Assembly (NCBI GenBank): GCA_022702545.1
Contig: JAHRBC010000002.1
Coordinates: 496,001-560,000, forward strand
Reading direction: 5' to 3'
DNA: 64,000 nt
Source: Phycomyces nitens
Lineage: Eukaryota; Mucoromycota; Mucoromycetes; Mucorales; Phycomycetaceae
Below, in pieces: positions 11,891 to 23,662 of this stretch. The notes beneath the pieces were generated by a model. It saw only the letters and a program-made list of their open reading frames with translations, was not told the DNA's origin and did not search any database. The position numbers were made by a program, and so were the translations under genes. How positions within the stretch are numbered: position 1 is the stretch's first letter; every line of letters starts with the position of its first letter.

Positions 11891-12169
11891 TAGTACCGGT
11901 TTTGGGAAACCGGACTTTGAAGATCAAGAAGAAGAAGAGATGAGCTTGTGAAAGATGATCTTTTATTGATAACAATTGAGCAAGTATTTATATTATTTTG
12001 AGAGGCAAGAGAAAGAGAACAAGATGTCGTAGTGGTATACGTACACCTACGTATACCACCACAACACAGAAGGAACCAAGATGCAAAGGGTTAATCCTTG
12101 CAGAAGAGACAGAGTGCATAGAGGCTAGGTGTCGGACATGGAAACAGGACTTGGGCCTAGCACACAACA
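11891..12169 (-). repeat. gypsy-2 3' LTR
   Basis: 279 bp. On the minus strand it begins TGTTGTGTGCTAGG at 12,169. It lacks the last five bases (TCACA) present in the 5' LTR because mariner B starts at the TA. Both LTRs contain a CAATAAAAG polyadenylation-like motif on the minus strand. Confidence 0.9.
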
Positions 12170-12179
12170 TCCAGGGGGT

Positions 12180-13442
12180 TTAGAAGCGATTGTCCTCAAT
12201 CGTGAGAGGAGCAGAAGGGTGAAATAGCTTGAGCCTGTGGGCATGGACATTGACGAGAATTCTTTGAGACGTTGTATGAAGAGGGAGCAGAGAGTACCGA
12301 TTGCCAGACGCCAAGGTGATTCGATACGGTCCTTTCCAGGCGCGGATGAGCTTGCCAGCCTTCTGAGGTCTTGATAGGGGCTTGGTAAATAGAAGAACCT
12401 CTTGGTCCAACTGGAAAGTTGGTGGCTTATGGAGCTGGTTGAGCGCCAATGCGTTGGTAGCATGCGTTTGGATGTTGGCCAACTGCACCAGGTCTAAGGC
12501 AGAGGAAAGTGCAGTCTTGACTCCAGAAGCGTAGTTGCTAGGGGCAATGTCTTGAGGATGCTGGGAGATTGTGGCTAGAATTCTGGGCTCACGGCCATGT
12601 ACCAAGAAGAAAGGAGAGAACCTGGTAGCAGGGTAGATGGACGAGTTATAAGCCAGTTGAAAGAGTCCCACGTGATGGTCCCAGGTGGAATGGATTGTGC
12701 TCTGATCAGTGAAACAGATAATCATGTTTCTCAAGGTGGACATGAAGCATTTCACACCTCCATTAGACTGAGGGTGGTAGGCCGGTGCAAACTTTTGCGA
12801 GATGGCCAGGTGGCTAGCCAGTTTCCGCAACAGCCCAGACAAGAAGGGTTGCTCATTATCTGAGAGGATTACTCGTGGAAGCCCATGCTCAGTGAAGACC
12901 TTGAAGGAGAGGGTGGCAATCACCGTAGACTCATTAAGGCTTGCCAAGGGTACCAGGATGACGTAACGCGAAAACAAACATTGTACTACCAGAATGTATC
13001 TGTGGTCTTGGAGGCTGAGCAGAAGTGGCCCAAATGCATCAATGGCAATGGTGTCAAATGGTGCCATTGATGGTGCTTGTGAGACTGTTTCTGTATGTCC
13101 CAGTGACAACTGAGGGGACTTGGCTTCCTGACAGTCTTGACAAGTCATGACCTGGTGTGTTACCCACTGCTTGAGGCCCTCAAACCAAACCAGTCTTTGA
13201 AAGTGTTGCAGGGTTTGGTTTAGGCCTAGGTGGCCTGCTGTGGGCGCGCAGTGGAGTAATTGGAAGACCTCGTCACGCATGGCGGCAGGCAAGACAGGTT
13301 GGGAGAGGTGCATAAGGAGTGAGCAAGAATACATAAAATTGGGCGGTGTCTCAGCCATATCTTTTATAGATTCGCAAAAGGGGTCATTGGCCTGTCTGGT
13401 CACGAGTTCCTCTACCACTGGGAAAATGGTGGGCTATTCTAC
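12180..13442 (-). pseudogene. gypsy-2 integrase fragment
   Basis: This is the C-terminal pol segment of gypsy-2. It contains an H2C2 zinc finger (HCAPTAGHLG...CQDCQ), the integrase core with IDAFGPL and ILSDNEQPF, then HPQSNGGVKC, and a C-terminal SH3-like segment (WKGPYRITLASGNRYSLL). The frame is open from 13,418 to the stop at 12,180, and a TAG lies at the 13,44x end near the CACTA-1 junction. The position that is normally the third catalytic residue (Glu in NGxxER) is Lys here, which would abolish strand transfer. It continues the RNase H segment found at 20,236-20,504 once CACTA-1 is removed. Confidence 0.85.
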
Positions 13443-13657
13443 TGTGCACAGTTAACTGAGAACGTGGAGAAAGCTGAAGCAAATTTGCAACTCAACACGT
13501 TTTTTTGTGATCACCTTGAAAATATTGTTTTATTGTATTTAATTGGCTTGGATATAAAGAACAGGAGATAATATTTTTATACTCTTATAAAACTGTAGCA
13601 AATAAAGCATATGTAACACTTGTTTCCTTTTTGTTTAAACTTCAATACACAAATACC

Positions 13658-16600
13658 ATGTCTTCTACTTCCGATGTCTACAATGAGAAGTGCTTTTGCC
13701 CTAGATGCAGTACAAGCAAGAATGGTTACAGTCTTGTCCAGAAACTGACTGCTCAACATCATGCAAAGAGAGCAAGATTAGAGCGTCTTGAAAATTGTGA
13801 AAGGGGCAAGTTACTTTTGTAAACACTCTATGAATTGTATCATAATATATTTTACTAGAAATCTCCTCTCAACGCAATATGATAGATGTTGATTTTGAAC
13901 GTAAGGATTATTTATTGGCATAGCAACAGAAACTAAATAACTACTATATTCTATATCTGGCTACCTTGTTCCATAAAGTCGGGTCCTCAGATATACTTGG
14001 TGATCAGGAGAACTCGCTGTTTTTGGAAGCCGATCCTTTTGCCAATCATGGCAAAATTGGTGCTGACAATGAGGCTAATGCCAATGCCGATGCTGATGCT
14101 GATGCTGATGAGAATGAGATGAACGGTGGTGATGATGACGACGAGGGCGATTTGGAAGAGATCAAAGTTGAGGAGTTGGATGGTGAAGGTCAGTGTTAAA
14201 TAGAGAAAAAGCCTAAAAAATTGGGTGTTAATATTTTCCATTTTAAAATAGATCCTTTTGCCTCCCCCCAAATGCCTGAAAACCCAGTGCACAGGTTCAT
14301 TGCCATTTCTGTTGTCCTGTTTGCATCCCGTTATGTGGTTGACAAGGGCGCCGTTGTCTTGATCGAGTTTGTCAACAAGCTCTTGACAATCTATGATCAA
14401 GATTTCCAACTGCCCACAAGCCTGCTTGGTCTGCAGTGCATGACAGGATTTTCAGCCATGTCCCAAGGAATAAGGAAATCTGTTGTGTGCCAGGATTGTC
14501 ACAAGGTGTACGAGGAAGCTGGGTCTGTTCCCCTTCGGTGTGATTTCCAGAAGCCAGGAGCACGTTCCTCTTGCGATTCCCAGTTGATGAAGGTGTTATC
14601 ATCAGGTGCTTTGGTAGCCAGACGCCAATACAACTACCATTCTGTCAAGCAGGCGTTGAGAGTGTTTTTCCTCCGCCCAGATTTTGAAGCAAGAATCCGC
14701 CATTGGAACAAGGAGCTGAAGGTCAAAGACACAATGTGCAATGTGTACGACGGCGCCATGTGGAAGGAGCTCAAGGACTTGAATGGTGTTTCTTTCATCC
14801 AAGACCCACGTTCTCTCATGCTAACATTGAACGTTGACTGGTTCCAGCCATTCGATGGGGTGACCTATTCCTGTGGTGCAATCTACTTGGCCATCAACAA
14901 TCTTCCTAGGGCTGAGCGATTCAAGGCAGAGAACATCATTCTTGTTGGACTTATGCCTGGGCCCAAGGAACCAAAATCTGACGAGATCAACCACTATCTC
15001 AAGCTGTTGGTGGACGATTTGGAAGAGCTGTACGTTGGTGTGAAGATGCAAACTGCCGAGTGTTCATCAGGTGTTACTGTCCATGCTGCGTTGTTTATGG
15101 TGGCGTGCAACATTCCAGCTGCCAGAAAGATGAGTGGGTTTACTTCCCACAACAGCACCCATGCATGCTTCAAGTGTAGTCATGGTTTCTCTCGTTTGGA
15201 CGGAACAAACAGCGTTGACTTTTGTGGCTTCAACTCTGCACAGTGGTCCCTTCGCAGTGGTGTCGAAAATCGGTTGCATGCTGAGGTGTGGAAGAGTGCC
15301 AGTACGCCCTCAGAAAGGCATCAGCTGGAAATCGAAAATGGCGTTCGATGGTCCCAGTTGCATCGCCTTGGATACTTTGACGTTGTTTGCTGCACGATCA
15401 TTGATCCCATGCACAATCTCTTCTTGGGTACGGCCAAGCGAATGGTTGAGAGGTGGATTGACGATGGCCTGATCACAGACCATGATCTTGCTGCCATGCA
15501 AAAGACTGCCGAGTCTATGGTTCTGCCGGCCGATTATGCTGTCTTCAAAGGCAAGATCGGAAAAGGCTTTTCCTACATGAAAGCAGACGAGTGGAAGTTC
15601 TGGGTCCTCGTATACTCTCCAGTCCTGTTGAAAGGTGTGCTCCCTCCTGACAACTTCAACAACTGTATCAGCTTCGTTGATGCCTGCCACCTTTTGGTCA
15701 AGCCAGCAATCTCGTTTTCCAAGGCAACCAATGCCCACAATTTCCTGGAAACGTTTGGTCAAAGATGTCAGTCCCTATATCCTGCGAATCTTCTCACTTG
15801 TAACATGCACCTACACCTTCATCTTCATACCATTATTCGTGATTTTGGACCAGTGTACGGTTATTGGCTGTTTTCATTTGAGAGATACAATGGATTGTTA
15901 AAAAACATCAAGACCAACAGACGAGACGGCTTTGAGTCCACCTACATGAAGAACTTTATTAATGATGCATACAAGAGTGATTATGTATCTTCTGTTCTTC
16001 AATGTCCCAGTCAAACCCCCTTCCGCCCCTTTATGTCCAAGCTTACCTCCTCCTCCTATGCCCCATCCTATGCCCCATCCCATGCCTCCTCCCATGCCTC
16101 CTCCTATGCCCCCTCCTATGCCATGTCTCAAGGCCCTTTCCGGTTGAGAGCATTTATGCAAGCCTCTATGAATCCACTCTCTATCAAAGGCAACAAACCT
16201 CTCCCTCCTTCTGCGTTGCCACTCTCTATGAAACCGTATGAATCAATGAACAACCTTGAATATCCCTATCTCTTGGAACACTATAAGCTCGTATATGCAA
16301 AGCCAGATTTAGTGGATTACCGACATGCCTCATCTTTGCCGTATTTTGTTGACAACCAAATATGCAAGATCGCGTCTATCGATCTCCTTGGCCAGTCATA
16401 CAAAGGCAAGAAGGGTACTGTCGGTCATGGTTCTTATGTTCAAGCTCTGTTCTCTGGAAATGATGACGAAAATCCGACTGCGTACACAGGCGAGATTCAA
16501 TATATGTTTGTCCATTCCCAGTCTATGCCCCCTATGTCTCATGGCCGACTAAATCGTCATCACAATAAGCAACATGTTTTCGTGTACATTCGCTGGTTTG

Positions 16601-16797
16601 TCTTTGATTCCGAGTGTACAAGAGAACATGAAAGTGTTGACATTTGTAGGCCACAATTTTCTCCAGCCAACTACCACAGTATTGTGCCTGTACATCGCAT
16701 TCTGTTAGAAGTAGCACTGGCTGAACATATGACCCAAAATAATGTAAAGAAGATACTGGTTATCCCTTTACCTAAAAAATATATGCTTAAGTTTTAA
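13658..16797 (+). CDS. CACTA-1 transposase, tnp2 (Transposase_21) type, open copy
   Basis: Cuts and re-inserts the element. Exon 1 (13,658 to about 13,805) is a small zinc-binding exon (CFCPRC...AQHH). A short exon follows near 13,860-13,900, then an acidic exon (about 13,979-14,188; runs of NADADADAD and GGDDDDEG), then the main exon 14,252-16,797. In the main exon, numbered from 14,221: LTLNVDWFQPFDGV at about 201-214 (first Asp), NNLPRAERF and GLMPGPKEPKS as in tnp2 proteins, a HACFKC knuckle near 314, IDPMHNLFLGTAK near 394 (second Asp), and GYWLFSFERYNGLLKN near 546 (likely Glu). A Ser-Tyr-Ala-Pro repeat lies near 610-637. The main exon has no stop, the only such copy of four. The exon 1 donor looks like GC-AG (GGG then GCAAGT). 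Small-exon boundaries are inferred from CACTA-2. Confidence 0.85.
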
Positions 16798-16936
16798 TAA
16801 AATATGTCTTTACTCATTTTTAAACAAGATTGCATACCAGAATAAAATAAACAAGTATAGGATTTGAATGAGTCTTTAGGATTGAGTGCATGAGAGGAGC
16901 AAAGATGAGGTTTTTTTATTTATTTTTTTAATTTTT

Positions 16937-18087
16937 TTAATTTCTAACGGCCCATTCAGGCAGGGGAGGGACCATTCCCTCTGGGACTGCTACTTCGTCG
17001 ACGCGGCCAAACTTTTGACGAAGCATCTGACGATGTCTTGTTCCCAAGCCGGCAAGCACGTAGTCATTGATGAGTTCAAGGAAATGATTGAACTAAAATA
17101 TTCATTAGTATTCTATAAAAATAATAAACAATATTCTTTGCGAATTTATTTACCTCGTCGCTTTGCCAGCTTGGGCGCGCAGTGAGGATGTGACGCCCAA
17201 ACGAAGCATCACTCCCCTCATTGTCAGACTCACCCTCAGACATTGCTGCCTTTTGGATGAGATTGCTGCAGTCCCGGTCCATTTCTTGGTCAATCGCTGC
17301 CTTGTTATTGGAGTATGCCTCCCGGTGGCGAGTGAGATGCTGATGAAATATATGATTGTCAATTGAGTTAATAGGAATCCTTTTCATAATAAAAATAATA
17401 ACTCACATCCACCTGACGGCCATTTCTTCTTGAGCGAGCATTCGCTTCTGCTCACTTCTCAAAAGACTTCTTCTCCTGAGTCCATCTTCTATTGAAGTTG
17501 GTGTATATATACCGGCGGAGGTCAGGGTATCTCAACCCAGACTCGAGAAACCTTGGCTGGAGATAGGCCATTATCTCGAGTACCAACTCTTTGTTGGGAC
17601 TCTCGTTAAAGGCCACGTCCGTTCTCCAGCTAGGCTTTTGGTTGTTAGCCTCAACCAAGTCTGGGTTGTTGGACCTGAAGTTTTGGGTCTTCAGGTAGCG
17701 TCTGATAAAGCCCTAATATATTTTTAGAAGGTATTAGACTAGCAATATATTTCAATAGTATATACTCACATACGCGCGGTTGGTTTCCTGCATTTGAGGA
17801 GCTTCAAACGCAGCAAGTGCAACCACAGTGGGGGAGAGAGGAGCAGCAGCAACGGGGGCAGAAGAAGTTGCCCCAGGGACATTTCCAAACCCATCCAAGA
17901 TGGCAATGGTACTGGCACCATCTTGGATGATAACACCAAGCCTGGTGTCCATAGTGGCTAGCCTGGTGCCAACAGAACGCACCTCTCCAGTCACATTGGA
18001 CAAACCAGCCTCCACACTGGTCAATCTGTCCATCAATTCCCTGAACTTGTCAGTTGTTTGAGGAGCAATTGCACGTCTGTTTGCCAT
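16937..18087 (-). pseudogene. CACTA-1 accessory gene (one nonsense codon)
   Basis: Function unknown. It is convergent with the transposase, whose stop is 140 bp away. Four exons fit GT-AG introns: 18,087-17,770, 17,712-17,407, 17,339-17,154 and 17,092-16,937, giving about 321 codons. Exons 2 and 3 are 306 and 186 bp, exactly as in CACTA-2. The N-terminus MANRRAIAPQ is followed by a heptad-like segment (LTSVEAGLSNVTGEVRSVGT). The middle has FRSNNPDLVEANNQKPSW and ESPNKELV, then DCSNLIQKAAMSEGESDNE and RPSWQSDE, and the end has FNHFLELINDY. An in-frame TGA at 17,452-17,454 follows SFEK, where CACTA-2 reads through. Possibly a DNA-binding partner of the transposase, analogous in position to tnpA of En/Spm; that is inference only. 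Confidence 0.7.
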
Positions 18088-18399
18088 AATCTACAAAATA
18101 TCAAATAATAATTTTCAATTGTTAATTGTCTTTATTTCATGGGATCTCATATAAAATATGTAATGTCTTATACATACAATTGATATTTGTTTTATTGAAA
18201 GGTTTTGGGAAGCAGAAGGGTGTGTTGTGTGTGAACAGGCCTTTGAGAATATAAAATATAGAGTATTTATAAAAAAAGAGTTTGATGAGTGGATCCAAAC
18301 ACTTCTTGTGCACACTAATGAATGGCTCCATTTGTTTTTAGATTCTATCCATTACACCTATTCTGTCTCTGTTTCAAATTATATATCCTTGTATTCTTT

Positions 18400-19790
18400 T
18401 CTTTTTTGCTCTTTTTTCCTTTCCCTCGTTTCCTATATCCGGGCCCATTTTTTCTTTCTTTTTTACACCTCTTTACACTAAAAAATCAGCGGCTTCTTTA
18501 TAAACATGCGCTCATTCCAATACATCCTGCCTGCATTGCTCATCCAAACAATCTGTGGTCAGTTGAATGTGCCTTTAGCATCTCGCAAATTATCCTGACT
18601 CTCTTTTTTTTTATATTTTATAAACCTCCTCAACTCACACAGCTTTATTATATGGTTCAATCATCAATATTGGGCTAAAAAAATCTTTTTGTGTCAAACG
18701 ATTTTCTATTCTAACATTGCTTATTTTATTGTAGACCACACCACCAATCACCCCATCTACCTCTTCCTTCATGTATAATTGTAATCATAATGGTAATATC
18801 TTTTTTTGGTCTTTATATTTTTTATAATATTATTCTGATCCTCTCTTTTTATCTTATAGCCTTCCGCCACTCACACAGTCTATTATACTGGTATCGTCAT
18901 CAGTGTCATGGTAAAAAAGAACCTTTTGGTGTCAAACTTTTTTTCTCTAACGTTGTTTATTCTACTTGGGTCACCCCCATCACACCCTGTCCATCTCTTC
19001 CATCATCTACAACTGGTTATCATAATGGTAATGCCATTTCTTGGTCTATACTTTTCTATAATATTATTGTTATTCTCTCTTTTTATTTTATAGACATATT
19101 CTGTTTACACGCCTATTATATGGTATGGTCATCAGTGGCATGGTAAAAAATTGTGTCAAATAATTTTCCCCTTTAATGTTTCTTATTCTACTATAGACCG
19201 CCGCCATCACTGTCCACCCCATCTGGCCCCTTCATCATCTACGACTGGTTATCATAATGGTAATGCCTTTTCTTGGTCTTTATCTCTTTCTATAATATTA
19301 TTCTGGCTATTTACTAATATTGTTCTATACTCTTAATAAGAATCTATTGTTGGTCATCACGTAACATCCCTCTACTTAATTGTCAACTCTGTTTCTGATA
19401 TGTAAATTGATTATTCTATTACCCAATTCACCCATACTAATTTACTTTACCCCATCTCTAGTCAATCTAATTATACAAGATGCCATGTCATGCCGCACAA
19501 CTCAGCCCCACTTTGTCCGTTCTTATCCATCCCTTACAATGTAAGTATAAAATACCTTGCATCTTGAACAACACCTGCACTCTTGAATATATGTCACTAA
19601 TATAACTTTTATTGTATTAGAATACTGCCGCAACCACCCAAATCGCCGTCGGTCCCTATTTTCAGGTATTGTTCAGTAGTGAAGCACCCAATCCAAGTAG
19701 TATCAAGTAGGCCGGTAGAAGCGGCAAGGATAAACAGTAATAGTATTAGAGCCTGTGTACAGAACCATTCTATTCTTTCCAATAAACACA
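18400..19790 (+). other. CACTA-1 3' module: tandem mini-exon-like units, possible decayed third gene
   Basis: About 235-bp units repeat three times. Each holds two short blocks bounded by splice-like signals. Block A ends CATAATG before GTAATGCC or GTAATATC and spans 18,735-18,792, 18,970-19,027 and 19,197-19,259. Block B follows TTATAG or TTTTATAG and ends CATG before GTAAAAAA, at 18,860-18,910 and 19,094-19,142. Upstream at about 18,507 an ATG opens a hydrophobic leader-like peptide (MRSFQYILPALLIQTICG) that ends at a GT. Downstream are a block ending CAATGTAAGTATAA and an acceptor before 19,620. The same arrangement occurs in CACTA-2 at 47.8-48.9 kb. It may be a captured or native secreted-protein gene with duplicated exons, or subterminal repeats with chance splice motifs. 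Several expected AG or ATG signals are lost. Confidence 0.45.
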
Positions 19791-19799
19791 AATATAAAC

Positions 19800-20235
19800 C
19801 ATAAACCTAATAAGTACGGGGTATAAAACAATGGGGGGGATCATTCTATGCTTGATTGCACAGTAATAGTATTCGATGATTGGTTAATTGCTTGAGGATA
19901 TCCTTGATACCATGGAGAAAGCCAGCTTCTCCCCAACTTTATTTGCTGTGTGTAATCGTCTTTTCAATTTATAAACACATAATCTATTACACTAAAAACA
20001 TAGTTTTAAGCACAAAAATCTGGTAAACACCAAAAATCTATATGCAGAAAAAGCTAACAAACCCTACTCTCCCAAAAGTTTTCAACTTTGCACCTGTATG
20101 AGATTTGACTTTGAGCCCAGGAGAAACCTTGCTTACTCCCATACTCGTAGTATTCTGTTCTCCCCTGAAAACCTAAACTTTTCCCCTATTTATTTCTGGT
20201 TATATACATGGTTTTACCCCACAGTTTTTGCAGTG
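19800..20235. other. CACTA-1 right subterminal region
   Basis: AT-rich and noncoding, ending in the canonical terminus. The final bases CAGTTTTTGCAGTG are the inverse of the CACTGCAAAAA ends of the other copies. No further gene is seen. Confidence 0.6.
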
Positions 20236-20504
20236 TACGCTGATAGCGTTGACTACCAGGAATTGTGACAGAGCATCTGGTCCTGAGTTGTCCTTACCAG
20301 GACGGTAAACAATTGTGAAACTGTGCCCTTGCAAGAGCAAGGCCCAATGGGCCAACCATCCACGCAGGTCTGTGGTTTTGAACAGGAACTGCAGGGTCTG
20401 GTGGTCGGTCACCACCATGAAGTGAGTGCCTGTTAGGTAGTGCGCAAACTTCTTGATGCCCCACACGATGGCCAGTGCCTCGATCTTGGTAATGCCATAG
20501 TTTC
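20236..20504 (-). pseudogene. gypsy-2 RNase H C-terminal fragment
   Basis: The minus strand encodes YGITKIEALAIVWGIKKFAH, then TDHQTLQFLF and GPDALSQFLVVNAIS. These are RNase H motifs continuing from SLSPAERN at 21,12x once the solo LTR 20,505-21,122 is taken out. It ends at codon GTA, duplicated at the CACTA-1 insertion. Confidence 0.85.
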
Positions 20505-21122
20505 TGTTGTAAATGAGTATTGATCACTGCTGAATCTGAGAGTAAGACTGAAGGATAAAATAATATCCTCAGCTATTCCAGTCAAACGGATCTGCCTTTA
20601 TGAGATTATCCAATACACAGATCATCATACACATAATTGATTATTATTTATTATTATTATCGTTATCACCATAATATGGGATATACAGATATACACATAT
20701 TTATCTAATGGCATCATCATATTCCATCTACATATTTCGTTTATTATATGAATACTTGATTGAGAGACTACAACTACAATGAATTAATAATTCTAAAACA
20801 TTACCCAAGTATCTGGGTCGGAATATTAAAATATTACCAATAGCATAAATGCTCTTCTTTACCAAAGCTCTCTGGCCAATCTGACTGGAGAAGTATCATA
20901 TCAATAGGTCTCTCTGGATCTTTCCAGAAAGACAATACTCCTGGAAGATGACTCATTGTGATAAATATTACCAAAGCATATACTGAATTATAAATCAGAA
21001 AACATATAAATATCAGTAGTTAGTTCTGTGTAGAAAGATAACCTTTTTCTTTCGAATAAACACCCTACACAAGTTCTCACGAATTCTTTCGTATCTTTCC
21101 AAGTTTATTTCTACCCACAACA
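20505..21122. mobile_element. solo LTR inside gypsy-2 RNase H
   Basis: 618 bp, starting TGTTGTAAATGAG and ending CTACCCACAACA, so the ends are inverted TGTTGT/ACAACA. It is flanked by the 5-bp duplication GTTTC (20,500-20,504 and 21,123-21,127). No coding sequence is seen. It differs from the gypsy-2, gypsy-3 and gypsy-4 LTRs, so it marks a further retrotransposon family. It is the product of LTR-LTR recombination after insertion. Confidence 0.9.
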
Positions 21123-21863
21123 GTTTCGTTCCGCTGGGCTGAGTGAGTGGGACGCAAATGAGATGGTATGGGGGCAATGAGAAGAGGACTCCCTTTGGGA
21201 CAGAATGACGCTGATACCAGTGGTGCAGGCACCGTCAGTGTGAAGCTTGAATGGTTGTGTGAAATCAGGGAACCAGAGAGTAGGGGCAGTCAACAACGCC
21301 TTACGCAGTTGGGAGGTGGCAGTGGCATGGATCTCGTTCCATTCCCAAGTGGAGTCCTTCATCAACAGGCGGTTCAAAGGAGCCGAGAGGAGGGAGAACT
21401 TGGGGATGAAGCATTGATAGTACCCACACAACCCCAGGAACAACCGCAAGCTGTTGACATCAACAGGTGTGGGGAAGGAGGTCACAGCTTTGATCTTGTC
21501 CGGATCTGTGCGGAGACCAGTGGCAGTAATCAAGTAACCCAGGTACTTGACCTCTGGGCAAGCAAAGCTGCACTTCTTTAAGTTGACTGTCAGGGAGGCA
21601 GATTGGAGGCGAGTGAAGACGGAGGCAAGGTCCTTGAGGTGTTCAGAGAACAAGGAGGAGAAGATGATAATGTCATCCAGATACACAAGACAGAGTTGCC
21701 ACTTGAGGCCAGCAAGCACAGCATCCATGAGGCGTTGCATCGTGGCAGGAGCATTGGACAGCCCAAACGGCATCCGGACAAATTCGAAAAGACCTTTTTG
21801 ACATACAAACACTGACCAGGGTCTAGACGTGGCATCCAACTCAATCTGCCAGTATGAGGCTGT
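21123..21863 (-). pseudogene. gypsy-2 reverse transcriptase palm and RNase H start
   Basis: The minus strand encodes TASYWQIELD, then FEFVRMPFGLSNAPATMQRL, the catalytic YLDDIIIFS box, VKYLGYLITATGLRTDP and RLFLGLCGYY, and the RNase H start KLHTDGACTTGISVIL up to SLSPAERN. The frame is open within the fragment. It joins in frame to the RT fingers at 40,562 after removal of CACTA-3: STLDL there, TASYWQ here, with duplicated TGT. It is inactive because the element is interrupted. Confidence 0.9.
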
Positions 21864-21875
21864 CACTGCAAAAAT

Positions 21876-23662
21876 ATGTTCCTTTTACATATGTAAAATA
21901 ATATGAAATTCTGAGTGAAATAAAAGATTTTACCCAGACTTTGAGTAATATTTTACTATTCAGACAGATATTATTTCTACCTATAATTCTTTTATTTATC
22001 TTAAGGATGGAAACACTCTCATAAAGAACTATAGTATTACCATATACAAACTGACTATAAATTACTTTTTTTTTAAAAAAAAAACAGATGTTCTTGTATA
22101 ACATTGCATTTTTGTTTTCTTTTAAGAATCAAGAAAACAATGGTTTAAAGATTATAGAAACGCGCAAATGTTTTATTTCATGTATCAATAGTGGCATTTT
22201 ATTGGACTATATTTTAACTGTCACTATAATAACAGCTTCTTATTGAACAGCTACATAGTTCTCACACTTTTTATAAATATTTTTATGGAAAATCATTTAT
22301 GAATAGTTTATTTTATTATTTTTATTTTTAGGAGAATATTATTTAGAATTTTGTTCTAGACCTAGATTTCAAAAATATTACTCATCTATATAGTATACCT
22401 TTTGATATATAGACACAGTATGGGTAGGTACTCCTTGTAAAAGACAAATAAAGCAGGAGAGTTTCTTGTGAATATATATTTATATATCTGTGATAAAAGA
22501 AGTAACAGATATTAATTTTTAAAATAATCCATATTTTTCATTTTGTATTTACCCATAAAGCTATATGCAATCATAGAAAAATATTTATTCTAGATTGCAG
22601 ATATAAAATGTGATAACTAAAGTAGTATTTGGCAAATAGTAAGAGCTTATACAAGATGTTTGCTTACATATTGAGAGTTGCGGGATAAAAACAAAATACA
22701 GAACATGGATTGCAATATGTTTAACTAAAAAATAATAAATTAATAAGAGAAAATATAATGATCTTTTTATATTTACCATGTATATTATCATCAATATCAT
22801 TTTGAAATATCAGAAAACCATGAATCTTTTAAATGAATAATTAGTAAACATATAGTTTATCATGATATTATATTTATCTTTGTCATAAAAGAAGAGCATA
22901 TTATACTATATTAATAATATATCAGTAGTTAATATTGTATACTTGACGATATAAACAACATGTTTAAAAAATAATAACTTACCAGGGTATTGAAAAATAA
23001 AATAAATAGGAAAGAAAAGGAAAAGGAGAATATATTATTTGAAATTTATTTGAGGTTACCATGAGTCGTACATACTGGGACCCAGTTTTACAGACCAAAA
23101 TAGATTAATACAGATGATCTTACAGCACTGATTAAAAATGTAAATTATAATAAAAATATTTTCAATAAGCATATTGTAGTCTGTCCCCTTTTTATTTTCT
23201 AAATATCTTTACCAATTGTGATATTTGGTAGTAGAAAAGGGACGGTGGATACTTTGAGACTCTTTATTGTGATTGAGAAAAAGTTAAAGTTATATCCAGT
23301 TATTGATTCAAGAAGTGTGTTAACTTAGTATTTATAATTATTGTTATAATTCTTATCAGCTTGGATATTCATTATCATAATAGCTGTGTTATCAGTTAAT
23401 AGGTATTTTGGGACTTTGTCCCACAATAGATTGGGTATGGTATTTTCATATTTGGATAAGGATTTCTGGATGGTATAGTTTGTCTTGATTTTAGATAATC
23501 CAGCTATCTGGGTTTATATATCACTTTTCTCTGATATACCATTATGCCAAATACAACACCAATAACTGTATTTTGCTTCGTATGTATTTATATGCTGAAT
23601 AGGCAAAATATAATATTTTAATATATTCATATATTGTTATATTTATAAAATACATATAGAAA
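21876..23662. other. CACTA-3 left subterminal region
   Basis: About 1.8 kb of very AT-rich sequence with no supported gene, between the left terminus and the accessory gene. It lacks the mini-exon-like repeats seen in CACTA-1 and CACTA-2. Confidence 0.55.

Larger units (their letters stand above)
13443..20235 (+). mobile_element. CACTA-1: CACTA-like element inserted in gypsy-2
   Basis: A 6.8-kb insertion flanked by TAC (13,440-13,442 and 20,236-20,238) that interrupts the gypsy-2 frame between RNase H and integrase. The right end is canonical (minus strand CACTGCAAAAACTGTGG). The left end reads TGTGCACAGTTAAC and is not a good inverse, so one terminus is degenerate. Contents: transposase (plus), convergent accessory gene (minus) and a 3' module with repeated GT-AG mini-exon-like units. 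It has the same order as CACTA-2. Confidence 0.8.
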
